From assembly GCF_002025705.1 (NCBI RefSeq), contig NZ_CP018846.1, positions 3,959,501 to 4,023,500 of the forward strand: 64,000 nt of DNA. Reading direction: 5' to 3'. Position 1 is the first letter of the stretch. Each line of letters starts with the position of its first letter. Shown piece by piece: positions 26,644 through 34,697 of the stretch. The position numbers and the translations under genes were made by a program. The stretch comes from Pseudomonas putida (GTDB lineage: Bacteria > Pseudomonadota > Gammaproteobacteria > Pseudomonadales > Pseudomonadaceae). The notes beneath the pieces were generated by a model. The model saw nothing but the letters and a program-made list of their open reading frames with translations. It had not been told where the DNA came from and did no database searches.

Positions 26644-27426
26644 ATGCCTCGCTTCGCTGCCAACCTGTCCATGCTGTTCACCGAACAGGACTTCCTGGCC
26701 CGCTTCAAGGCTGCCGCCGACGCTGGTTTCAGCGGCGTCGAATACCTCTTCCCGTACGATTTCAGCGCTGCCGAAATCAAGCAGCAGCTGGACGCCAACG
26801 GCCTGACCCAGGTGCTGTTCAACCTGCCGGCGGGCGACTGGGCAAAAGGTGAGCGCGGTATCACCTGCCACCCCGACCGCGTCGAGGAATTCCGCGCCGG
26901 TGTCGACAAGGCCATCGAGTACGCCAAGGTGCTGGGCAACACCCAGGTCAACGCCCTGGCCGGCATTCGCCCACAAGGCCCGGACTGCGCCACCGTGCGC
27001 AAGACCTTCGTGGAAAACCTGCGCTACGCCGCCGACAAGCTCAAGTCCGCCGGGATCCGCCTGGTCATGGAAATGATCAACACCCGCGACATCCCGGGCT
27101 TCTACCTGAACACCACGAAGCAGGCCCTGGAAATCCAGGCGGAAGTCGGCAGCGACAACCTGTTCCTGCAGTACGACATCTACCACATGCAGATCATGGA
27201 AGGTGACCTGGCTCGCACCATGGAAGCCAACCTGAAACTGATCAACCACATCCAGCTGGCCGACAACCCAGGCCGCAACGAACCAGGCACCGGCGAGATC
27301 AACTACCGCTTCCTGTTCGAGCACCTGGACCGCATCGGCTACCAGGGCTGGGTGGGCGCGGAGTACAAGCCGCTGACCACCACCGAAGCAGGCCTGGGCT
27401 GGCTGAAAACGCACAACGCCATCTAA
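26644..27426 (+). CDS. hyi: Hydroxypyruvate isomerase
   Basis: 260 residues, a TIM-barrel sugar-isomerase family member that interconverts hydroxypyruvate and tartronate semialdehyde. Conserved metal/active-site segments include AGFSGVEYLFPYDF, VMEMINTRDIPGFYL, QYDIYHMQIMEGDL and the C-terminal GWVGAEYKP. The start has AAGGAGA upstream. It lies 54 bases after gcl. Confidence 0.95.
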   Translation: MPRFAANLSMLFTEQDFLARFKAAADAGFSGVEYLFPYDFSAAEIKQQLDANGLTQVLFNLPAGDWAKGERGITCHPDRVEEFRAGVDKAIEYAKVLGNTQVNALAGIRPQGPDCATVRKTFVENLRYAADKLKSAGIRLVMEMINTRDIPGFYLNTTKQALEIQAEVGSDNLFLQYDIYHMQIMEGDLARTMEANLKLINHIQLADNPGRNEPGTGEINYRFLFEHLDRIGYQGWVGAEYKPLTTTEAGLGWLKTHNAI

Positions 27427-27444
27427 GACAGTACGCGAAACCTT

Positions 27445-27557
27445 GTAGGAGCGGCCTTGTGTCGCGAAAGGGGTGTTTAGCGCCCCCAGGATTTCAGCCA
27501 AGGCAAAGATTGCCGGGGCTGCAGCGCAGCTTTTTCGCGACACAAGGCCGCTCCTAC
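27445..27557. repeat. REP-type inverted pair between hyi and glxR
   Basis: Perfect 25-base arms 27445-27469 and 27533-27557 (gtaggagcggccttgtgtcg...). It sits inside the gcl-hyi-glxR unit and may stabilise upstream mRNA. Confidence 0.85.
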
Positions 27558-27590
27558 AGAGATACAACAAATACAACGAGGTAATCTCTC

Positions 27591-28484
27591 ATGGCTAAAA
27601 TCGGTTTCATCGGCACCGGCATCATGGGCAAGCCCATGGCTCAGAACCTGCAGAAAGCAGGTCACAGCATCTTCGTTTCCACCCACCACGACGCCGCCCC
27701 GGCTGACCTGATCGCCGCTGGCGCAGTCGCCCTGGCCAACCCGAAGGAAGTGGCCCAGGAAGCCGAATTCATCATCGTCATGGTCCCGGACACCCCGCAG
27801 GTCGAAAGCGTCCTGTTCGGTGAGAACGGCGTGGCTGAAGGCGTGGGCCCGAACAAGGTAGTGATCGACATGAGCTCGATCTCCCCTACCGCCACCAAAG
27901 CCTTCGCCGAGAAGATCAAGGCCACTGGCGCTGCCTACCTGGACGCCCCGGTGTCCGGTGGCGAAGTCGGTGCCAAGGCCGCGACCCTGAGCATCATGGT
28001 CGGTGGTTGCCCGAAAGCCTTCGAGCGCACCCTGCCGCTGTTCGAAGCCATGGGCAAGAACATCACCCGCGTCGGTGGTAACGGCGACGGCCAGACCGCC
28101 AAGGTGGCCAACCAGATCATCGTCGCCCTGAACATCCAGGCCGTTGCCGAAGCCCTGCTGTTCGCCGCCAAGAACGGCGCAGACCCGGCCAAGGTACGTG
28201 AAGCCCTGATGGGCGGCTTCGCTTCGTCGAAGATCCTCGAAGTGCACGCCGAGCGCATGATCAAAGGCACCTTCGACCCAGGTTTCCGCATCAACCTGCA
28301 CCAGAAGGACCTCAACCTGGCCCTGCAAGGCGCCAAGGAACTGGGCATCAACCTGCCCAACACCTCCAATGCCCAGCAAGTGTTCAACACCTGCCAGGCC
28401 CTGGGCGGCGGCAACTGGGACCACTCGGCACTGATCAAAGGCCTGGAGCACATGGCCAACTTCTCGATCCGCGACGACAAGTAA
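27591..28484 (+). CDS. glxR: Tartronate semialdehyde reductase (2-hydroxy-3-oxopropionate reductase)
   Basis: 297 residues of the beta-hydroxyacid dehydrogenase family. The NAD(P)-binding motif GFIGTGIMGKPMA opens the protein, DAPVSGGEVGAKAATLSIMV is the substrate-binding signature, and the catalytic lysine lies in GNGDGQTAKVANQI. It reduces tartronate semialdehyde from Gcl to D-glycerate. GAGG precedes the ATG. Confidence 0.95.
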   Translation: MAKIGFIGTGIMGKPMAQNLQKAGHSIFVSTHHDAAPADLIAAGAVALANPKEVAQEAEFIIVMVPDTPQVESVLFGENGVAEGVGPNKVVIDMSSISPTATKAFAEKIKATGAAYLDAPVSGGEVGAKAATLSIMVGGCPKAFERTLPLFEAMGKNITRVGGNGDGQTAKVANQIIVALNIQAVAEALLFAAKNGADPAKVREALMGGFASSKILEVHAERMIKGTFDPGFRINLHQKDLNLALQGAKELGINLPNTSNAQQVFNTCQALGGGNWDHSALIKGLEHMANFSIRDDK

Positions 28485-28493
28485 GCCTGTACC

Positions 28494-28562
28494 GGCCCTT
28501 CGCGGATAAATCCGCTCCTACACACTACCCCTTGTAGGAGCGGATTCATCCGCGATGAGGCC
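28494..28562. repeat. REP-type inverted pair after glxR
   Basis: Arms 28494-28522 and 28533-28562 (tgtaggagcggattcatccg...) form a long hairpin with a short loop. A second perfect stem (CCCGCTGAACCTG/CAGGTTCAGCGGG) follows at 28566-28597. Confidence 0.8.
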
Positions 28563-28614
28563 AACCCCGCTGAACCTGCGACCACAGGTTCAGCGGGTGA
28601 CACCGAGCAACACC

Positions 28615-28659
28615 CGCCCCTGGTTCGGCCTGCACGGAGGCAGTTCCAGGGGCGTTTTT
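28615..28659 (+). terminator. Terminator between glxR and ttuD
   Basis: Stem CGCCCCTGG/CCAGGGGCG (28615-28623 with 28646-28654) is followed by TTTTT, so gcl-hyi-glxR and ttuD-pykF are probably separable transcripts. Confidence 0.8.
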
Positions 28660-28693
28660 GATTCTGCAGAACAACAATAAATGGGAGCCTGCC

Positions 28694-29968
28694 ATGTCGG
28701 TCGATCCGCAAAAAATTCTCCGCGACCTGTTCGACACAGCCATCGCCGCCGCCCACCCACGTCAAGTCCTCGAACCCTACCTGCCCGCCGACCGTAGCGG
28801 CCGGGTCATCGTCATCGGCGCCGGCAAGGCCGCAGCCGCCATGGCCGAAGTGGTCGAGAAGAGCTGGCAGGGCGAAGTTTCCGGGCTGGTTGTCACTCGT
28901 TATGGCCATGGCGCCAACTGCCAGAAGATCGAGGTGGTCGAAGCCGCTCACCCGGTCCCCGACGCCGCCGGCCTGGCCGTGGCCAAGCGCGTGCTGGAAC
29001 TGGTCAGCAACCTCAACGAAGAAGATCGCGTCATCTTCCTGCTTTCCGGCGGCGGTTCTGCCCTGCTGGCGTTGCCAGCCGAAGGCCTGACCCTGGCTGA
29101 CAAGCAACAGATCAACAAGGCGCTGCTAAAGTCCGGCGCCACCATCGGCGAGATGAACTGCGTGCGCAAGCACCTCTCGGCGATCAAGGGCGGCCGCCTG
29201 GCCAAGGCCTGCTGGCCGGCCACCGTCTACACCTATGCGATTTCCGATGTGCCTGGCGACCTGGCCACGGTCATCGCCTCTGGCCCGACCGTGGCCGACC
29301 CGAGCACTTCGGCTGATGCCCTGGCGATCCTCAAGCGCTATAACATCGAAGCGCCCAAAGCCGTCATCGACTGGCTCAACAACCCCGCCTCGGAAACCGT
29401 CAAGGCCGATGACCCGGCGCTGGCCCGCAGCCACTTCCAGCTGATCGCCAAGCCCCAGCAGTCGCTCGAAGCCGCCGCGGTCAAAGCCCGCCAGGCCGGT
29501 TTCAGCCCACTGATCCTGGGTGACCTGGAAGGTGAATCGCGCGAAGTGGCCAAGGTGCACGCCGGCATCACCCGCCAGATTGTGCAGCACGGCCAGCCAC
29601 TGAAGGCGCCCTGCGTGATCCTCTCCGGCGGCGAAACCACCGTGACCGTACGCGGCAATGGCCGTGGCGGGCGCAACGCCGAGTTCCTGCTCAGCCTCAC
29701 CGAAAGCCTCAAGGGCCTGCCGGGCGTGTATGCCCTGGCTGGCGACACCGACGGCATTGACGGCTCGGAAGAAAACGCCGGCGCGTTCATGACCCCAAGC
29801 AGCTACGCCCGCGCCGAGGCCCTGGGCCTGTCGGCCAGTGACGAGCTGGACAACAACAACGGCTACGGCTACTTCGCCGCGCTCGATGCGCTGATCGTCA
29901 CCGAGCCGACCCGCACCAACGTCAACGACTTCCGCGCCATCCTGATCCTCGAGACTGCCCAATCATGA
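28694..29968 (+). CDS. ttuD: Glycerate 2-kinase of the MOFRL/TtuD family (often labelled hydroxypyruvate reductase)
   Basis: 424 residues. The gene name ttuD comes from an early assignment as hydroxypyruvate reductase, but the fold is that of GckA/MOFRL glycerate kinases. Visible are VIVIGAGKAAAAMAE, FLLSGGGSALLALP, the C-terminal MOFRL block (GGRNAEFLLSL) and ALAGDTDGIDGSEENAGAF, with TRTNVNDFRAILI at the end. No Rossmann dinucleotide-binding pattern of the D-2-hydroxyacid type is seen. It should phosphorylate D-glycerate to 2-phosphoglycerate. ATG 28694 has GGGAG upstream. It overlaps pykF by four bases (ATGA). Confidence 0.9.
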   Translation: MSVDPQKILRDLFDTAIAAAHPRQVLEPYLPADRSGRVIVIGAGKAAAAMAEVVEKSWQGEVSGLVVTRYGHGANCQKIEVVEAAHPVPDAAGLAVAKRVLELVSNLNEEDRVIFLLSGGGSALLALPAEGLTLADKQQINKALLKSGATIGEMNCVRKHLSAIKGGRLAKACWPATVYTYAISDVPGDLATVIASGPTVADPSTSADALAILKRYNIEAPKAVIDWLNNPASETVKADDPALARSHFQLIAKPQQSLEAAAVKARQAGFSPLILGDLEGESREVAKVHAGITRQIVQHGQPLKAPCVILSGGETTVTVRGNGRGGRNAEFLLSLTESLKGLPGVYALAGDTDGIDGSEENAGAFMTPSSYARAEALGLSASDELDNNNGYGYFAALDALIVTEPTRTNVNDFRAILILETAQS

Positions 29969-31380
29969 CGCCTGATAAAAAAGTAAAGATCCTCGCCACC
30001 CTCGGCCCTGCGATCAAAGGCATCGACGACATCCGCCAGCTGGTCGAAGCAGGGGTGAACATCTTCCGCCTCAACTTCAGCCACGGCGAGCACGCCGACC
30101 ACGCCCTGCGCTATCAGTGGATCCGCGAAGTCGAGCAGCAGCTGAATTACCCGCTGGGCATCCTCATGGACCTGCAAGGGCCTAAGCTGCGCGTCGGCCG
30201 CTTCGCTGAAGGCAAGGTCCAGCTGCAACGCGGCCAGGCCCTGCGCCTGGACCTGGACAAGACCCCGGGCGACAGCCGCCGGGTCAACCTGCCGCATCCG
30301 GAAATCATCGCTGCGCTGGAGCCGGGCATGGACCTGCTGCTCGACGACGGCAAGCTGCGCCTGCGGGTGACCGCCAAGCACAGTGACGCCATCGACACCG
30401 AAGTGCTGAACGGTGGCGAACTGTCCGACCGCAAGGGCGTCAACGTGCCACAAGCGGTACTGGACCTCTCCCCGCTCACCGAAAAGGACCGCCGCGACCT
30501 GGCCTTCGGCCTGGAGCTGGGCGTGGACTGGGTGGCCCTGTCGTTCGTGCAGCGCCCTGAAGACATCGTCGAAGCGCGCCAGCTGATCGGCGACCGCGCC
30601 TACCTGATGGCCAAGATCGAGAAGCCTTCGGCGGTCGAACAACTGCAAGCCATCGCGGAGCTTGCGGATGCGATCATGGTGGCCCGTGGCGATTTGGGCG
30701 TGGAAGTGCCGGCCGAAAGCGTGCCGCAGATCCAGAAGCGCATCATCGGCACCTGCCGCCAGCTGGGCAAACCGGTGGTGGTGGCCACACAGATGCTCGA
30801 ATCGATGCGTTTCTCGCCAGCGCCGACCCGTGCCGAAGTCACCGACGTGGCCAACGCCGTGGCCGAAGGTGCCGATGCGGTGATGCTGTCGGCGGAAACT
30901 GCCTCGGGTGACTACCCATTGGAAGCCGTGCAGATGATGAGCAAGATCATCCGCCAGGTGGAAAACGGCCCGGACTACCAGGCCCAGCTGGACGTCGGCC
31001 GGCCGAAGGCCGAGGCGACCGTGTCGGACGCCATCAGCTGCGCGATCCGCCGTATCAGCGGCATCCTGCCGGTGGCGGTGCTGGTCAACTACAGCGAGTC
31101 GGGTGCATCGACCTTGCGCGCCGCCCGCGAGCGGCCACGGGCGCCGATCCTCAACCTGACGCCGAACCTGGCCACCGCCCGCCGCCTGAGCGTGGCCTGG
31201 GGTGTGCACTCGGTGGTCAACGACCGCTTGCGCCAGGTCGACGAGGTGGTTTCCACAGCGCTGGAGATTGCCCAGGCACAAGGCATGGCCAGCCGTGGCG
31301 ACACGCTGCTGATCACCGCCGGTGTGCCTTTCGGCAAGCCGGGTTCGACTAATACCTTGCGGATCGAGACCTTGGTCTGA
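29965..31380 (+). CDS. pykF: Pyruvate kinase
   Basis: 471 residues, the size of a bacterial type I/II enzyme. Signatures include KILATLGPAIKGIDDI, NIFRLNFSHGEHADH, the catalytic block YLMAKIEKPSAVEQL with the essential lysine, MVARGDLGVEVP, and LSAETASGDYP. Translational coupling to ttuD makes metabolic sense: 2-phosphoglycerate becomes PEP through enolase elsewhere, and this enzyme finishes the route to pyruvate with ATP gain. This may be a second, pathway-dedicated pyruvate kinase besides a housekeeping PykA. Confidence 0.95.
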   Translation: MTPDKKVKILATLGPAIKGIDDIRQLVEAGVNIFRLNFSHGEHADHALRYQWIREVEQQLNYPLGILMDLQGPKLRVGRFAEGKVQLQRGQALRLDLDKTPGDSRRVNLPHPEIIAALEPGMDLLLDDGKLRLRVTAKHSDAIDTEVLNGGELSDRKGVNVPQAVLDLSPLTEKDRRDLAFGLELGVDWVALSFVQRPEDIVEARQLIGDRAYLMAKIEKPSAVEQLQAIAELADAIMVARGDLGVEVPAESVPQIQKRIIGTCRQLGKPVVVATQMLESMRFSPAPTRAEVTDVANAVAEGADAVMLSAETASGDYPLEAVQMMSKIIRQVENGPDYQAQLDVGRPKAEATVSDAISCAIRRISGILPVAVLVNYSESGASTLRAARERPRAPILNLTPNLATARRLSVAWGVHSVVNDRLRQVDEVVSTALEIAQAQGMASRGDTLLITAGVPFGKPGSTNTLRIETLV

Positions 31381-31387
31381 AATCCCT

Positions 31388-31408
31388 GGGGGCGCCTTGC
31401 GCCCCTTT
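31388..31408 (+). terminator. Short hairpin after pykF
   Basis: Stem GGGGCGC/GCGCCCC (31389-31395, 31399-31405) is followed by TTT. It is a plausible weak terminator that merges into the REP pair beyond. Confidence 0.5.
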
Positions 31409-31487
31409 CGCGACACAAGGCCGCTCCCACAGGGACCGCGCCAAGGCATGGATACAGGGTCCCTGTGGGAGCGGCCTTGTGTCGCGA
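31408..31487. repeat. REP-type inverted pair after pykF
   Basis: Perfect 28-base arms 31408-31435 and 31460-31487 (tccctgtgggagcggccttg...). Confidence 0.85.
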
Positions 31488-31588
31488 TTGGAGGGCGCAG
31501 CCCTCCCCGAACACCGATGTAACTGAACTGCGGAAAACCGAGGCCCAAAGAGGCCCACCGCTCCCCATCAACCTTATCGACTGCCCCG

Positions 31589-32461
31589 ATGTACACCAAA
31601 AATTTCGTCAACCCGTGCCCCGACTGGGCCACGGCGTTACTCAACGGTTTCAGCCAGGTGCTGCTGCTGCGCAACCCCCTGTGCGGCCTGTGCTGTCTGC
31701 TGGCCATCCTGCTGACCGCCCCCAACCTGGTCGGCGGCGCCCTGCTCGGTGCCCTTTCCGGCCTGCTCACCGCCCAGCGCCGCGGCTACGACCGTGCCGA
31801 CCGCCAGGCCGGGCTGTATTGCTACAACGGCGTGCTGATCGGCATCCTGATCAGCGCCGTGCTGCCCTGGTCGGTCATTCTGCCGCCGCTGATCATCGCT
31901 GCGGGTGGCCTCTCGAGCATCATCACCCACCAGTGGCGCAAGCGCGGCGGCAAGCTGCTGGTCGCGTACACCGCCCCCTTCGTGCTGCTCGGCTGGGTTG
32001 CACTGCTGTTCGCAAGCCCCGCGCCCAGCGGCTTCGTCGAGGCAGAACCTGCGTATGCCCTGGCGCGTGGCGTGGGGCAGATCTTTCTGCTCGACCAGCC
32101 GCTGGCCGGGTTGCTGATCATCATCGGGATGTTCATTGCCAACCCCTATGCGGCCATGTGGGCCGTGCTCGGCTCGGCCATTGGCGGCGGCGTGGCGCTG
32201 CTCGCCGACCAGGCGCAAGCCGCATGGCTGGGATTGTTTGGCTTCAATGCCGCGCTGGCGGCGCTAGCGTTCAGCCGCCAGGGTGAAAAGCCTTGGGTGA
32301 CTTTGCTGGCAATTGCGCTGGCTCTGATGCTGCAACCTCTGTTCAAGATGTTGCCGGTACTTGGCCTGACTGCGCCCTTCGTCGCCGCTTGCTGGCTGAT
32401 GCATCTGGGTAGCCACCTGGCCCAGCCTCGGCAGCGAAACGCCAGCCGCTTGCACAGCTGA
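31589..32461 (+). CDS. Urea transporter (UT family)
   Basis: 290 residues with about ten hydrophobic segments. The N-terminal half holds LLRNPLCGLCCLLAILLTAPN, the UT signature region, repeated in weaker form in the second half (FLLDQPLAGLLIIIGMFIANPYAA), as expected for the inverted-repeat UT fold. It moves urea down its gradient. Urea is released by AllA, so a transporter at the end of this block fits export or uptake balance. No strong ribosome site precedes the ATG. Confidence 0.88.
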   Translation: MYTKNFVNPCPDWATALLNGFSQVLLLRNPLCGLCCLLAILLTAPNLVGGALLGALSGLLTAQRRGYDRADRQAGLYCYNGVLIGILISAVLPWSVILPPLIIAAGGLSSIITHQWRKRGGKLLVAYTAPFVLLGWVALLFASPAPSGFVEAEPAYALARGVGQIFLLDQPLAGLLIIIGMFIANPYAAMWAVLGSAIGGGVALLADQAQAAWLGLFGFNAALAALAFSRQGEKPWVTLLAIALALMLQPLFKMLPVLGLTAPFVAACWLMHLGSHLAQPRQRNASRLHS

Positions 32462-32506
32462 AGGGCAGCCCCTAGGCTCAGCCCATCGCAACCGTGGAAC
32501 GAGCCA

Positions 32507-33328
32507 ATGAACAACCCTGCGAGCCTGCGCGAGCAGCTCTACGTCATCGTCTTCCAGACCGACACCGTAGCTGGAAGGCGCTTCGACAAGATCCTCCTGC
32601 TGATCATCCTGGCCAGCCTGGTCACAGTAATCCTCGACAGCATCGACGAAGTCCACCAGGGCTACGCCGGCCTGCTGGCCGCCATCGAGTGGGGTTTCAC
32701 TGCAATTTTCCTGGCCGAATACCTCACCCGTCTGTATTGCTCGCCCAAGCCCCTGCGCTATGCCTTCAGTTTCTATGGCCTGGTCGATCTGCTGGCGATC
32801 GTGCCGGGGATCATCGCCCTGTACTACAGCGACGCCCAGTACCTCTTGATGATTCGGGTAATCCGGATGCTGCGGATCTTCCGCGTGCTCAAGCTCAGCC
32901 CCTACCTCAAGCAGGCCCATTACCTGCTCGACGCACTGCGCGGCAGCAAGCAGAAGATCATCGTGTTCCTGGTCAGTGTGTCGACCCTGGTCACCGTGTT
33001 CGGCACCTTGATGTACGTGATCGAAGGGCCAGAACATGGCTTTACCAGCATCCCCAAAGGTATCTACTGGGCGATCGTCACGCTCACCACGGTGGGCTTT
33101 GGCGACATCGTGCCAAAGACGCCTCTGGGGCAGGTGTTGTCGTCGCTGGTGATGATTACCGGTTATTCGATCATTGCCGTGCCGACTGGCATCTTTACCG
33201 CCGAACTGGCCAATGCCATGCGCGGGGAGCAGCTGCAGCATGACTGCCCGACCTGCAGCAAGAAGACCCACGAGCATGGGGCCGCGTTCTGTTCCCGGTG
33301 TGGGAATGGGCTGTTTCCCAAGCTGTGA
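32507..33328 (+). CDS. Voltage-gated-type potassium channel
   Basis: 273 residues with a six-helix layout. An S4-like segment with spaced arginines (MIRVIRMLRIFRVLKLSPYL) precedes the pore loop with selectivity filter TTVGFGD and helix S6. The tail carries a small Cys-rich zinc-ribbon-like end (CPTCSKKTHEHGAAFCSRCG), unusual but seen in bacterial Kv-like proteins. It moves K+ across the inner membrane. It is convergent with the RHS-tip gene and only 45 bases away. Confidence 0.9.
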   Translation: MNNPASLREQLYVIVFQTDTVAGRRFDKILLLIILASLVTVILDSIDEVHQGYAGLLAAIEWGFTAIFLAEYLTRLYCSPKPLRYAFSFYGLVDLLAIVPGIIALYYSDAQYLLMIRVIRMLRIFRVLKLSPYLKQAHYLLDALRGSKQKIIVFLVSVSTLVTVFGTLMYVIEGPEHGFTSIPKGIYWAIVTLTTVGFGDIVPKTPLGQVLSSLVMITGYSIIAVPTGIFTAELANAMRGEQLQHDCPTCSKKTHEHGAAFCSRCGNGLFPKL

Positions 33329-33373
33329 TTTTGCCGGCTTTGGCTGTGAGCCAATGCCGGCCATAGCACACTT

Positions 33374-34330
33374 TCAATTTTGGCGAATTTGTCTAACCTC
33401 TCCATTGGCCAGTCCGCCCTGACTGCTACCGAGACCCGGGATGCTGCTTCTATTCCACTCATCTTCGCCAAACCAGCTTTTAACTTCCTTAGACAGCGCA
33501 TCAATTCCAGCTTCAGTGGAGGAATAAAAATTCAACCCGACCGACCTCGGCCTTTCCCTGCGGAAACCATAATTATCGGCAAGGCGATCAGTTGCGGAAA
33601 ACTTGTAATCCTTATCTGAGTCAACTTTTAAGTCAACTTTCAACCCACCCTTGACATAAAGCTCACGCCCGGCAAAACTTTCGCTCGTAGCGGCCTTCGG
33701 CAGAAGATCTGGAGCCTCCCCCCAAGCCAACCGGTAGTGTTTGTAATCACCATCAGCGTTGGCCTCATATACATAAATACTTCTACGATCCGCAGAAGAT
33801 CTAGCTTTAAGCAACGGTTTCAGCAACCCCTTCGGCAAACTTTTCTCTTTCATGAAGCGGGTTAAACCAGTTCGGCGCCACGGCATGAAGAGTTTTGCAA
33901 TATTTACACGACCAGAAGGATCCAAACCATTGACCGGATCAGAAGAACAGTAGACATAGCAATTGACACCCCCCTTACCGAAAGGGCTTAAATGATCGGG
34001 CGACACAAAGCGCATCAGACCTGGAGCAAACTGACGGTGTCCGTTTCCCAGTAGATAACCACCTGTTACAGAATCTAGCCTTTGGCCATTGAAAGCGTGT
34101 CTACGCTCCATCCCTTCATGCACACCAAATCCGTAGGGTGCATATGAAAACTCACTTCTCTTGTCAGCCATCTCTCCAAGCACTGTGCCTCTTTCATTAG
34201 TTGACAATAGCTTAGTATTCGCCCCCAGCAATGCGAGAGGGCTTCCAGATACAGAGAAAAAACTCAGCGTTTTTTCAGCCATCTCACTTGCCAACCTCGC
34301 CTTACAATAAAAGAAGCAAACTTTTCTCAT
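33374..34330 (-). CDS. Orphan RHS-repeat-associated core protein with unknown C-terminal domain
   Basis: 318 residues, much richer in A+T than its neighbours. Residues about 25-140 are the C-terminal end of an RHS/TccC shell: a YD-type start (LLSTNERGTVLGEM), FNGQRLDSVTGGYLLGNGHR, and the closing FVSPDHLSPFGKGGVNCYVY...DPVNGLDPSGR. After the DPSGR boundary comes a unique ~178-residue basic tail, in the position of the toxin in full RHS proteins. There is no RHS repeat barrel, PAAR or VgrG nearby, and no clear immunity gene. ATG 34330 has a good site (AGAGGTG). It could be a displaced toxin tip or a stand-alone TccC-like effector. Confidence 0.8.
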   Translation of the reverse strand: MRKVCFFYCKARLASEMAEKTLSFFSVSGSPLALLGANTKLLSTNERGTVLGEMADKRSEFSYAPYGFGVHEGMERRHAFNGQRLDSVTGGYLLGNGHRQFAPGLMRFVSPDHLSPFGKGGVNCYVYCSSDPVNGLDPSGRVNIAKLFMPWRRTGLTRFMKEKSLPKGLLKPLLKARSSADRRSIYVYEANADGDYKHYRLAWGEAPDLLPKAATSESFAGRELYVKGGLKVDLKVDSDKDYKFSATDRLADNYGFRRERPRSVGLNFYSSTEAGIDALSKEVKSWFGEDEWNRSSIPGLGSSQGGLANGEVRQIRQN

Positions 34331-34697
34331 GGCGCACCTCTAAAAAAATTTACTTAATCCACAACTCAACCTTGGCTATCGAAACATCACCAAGCCACAC
34401 TCAATAATCCCCGCGAATTTTCCACCCTTATGTTGGACTCTGTAACTCCGAGAGGCTACTGGTATTTTTATCAGGCCGCGCGGGGCCACGTTCGCGCTGA
34501 TTCCTGTTAGGCCTTTAGCATGCCGCCTCTGCAACGACCGCGCATGCCTTGAGTTCAATGCAATCAAGAGGCGCACGTTGCAGTGCTGCGCTGTTGACGG
34601 CATAAACAAAGTATTTTTTGTTCTTTAACCGCCATAGCGCCACCCGCTATAGTCGCTGGCAATCTGCCCCAACAACCTTCAAGAACAAGGAAGCAAC
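34331..34697. other. AT-rich intergenic region
   Basis: 367 bases with no gene I can support. A 77-codon minus-strand frame (34376-34609) has no recognisable homology or ribosome site. Low GC continues from the RHS gene, which suggests shared foreign origin. The sbp promoter is probably near its right end. Confidence 0.5.

Noticed and set aside
24553..27576. A 1007-codon open frame on the minus strand opposite gcl and hyi
   Set aside because: It is a shadow produced by GC-rich third positions of two certain genes. It has no ribosome site, no family similarity and low-complexity His/Gln/Val composition.
34376..34609. A 77-codon minus-strand frame upstream of the RHS-tip gene
   Set aside because: No recognisable domain and no ribosome site; atypical composition. 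It could be a remnant, but support is too weak for a gene call.
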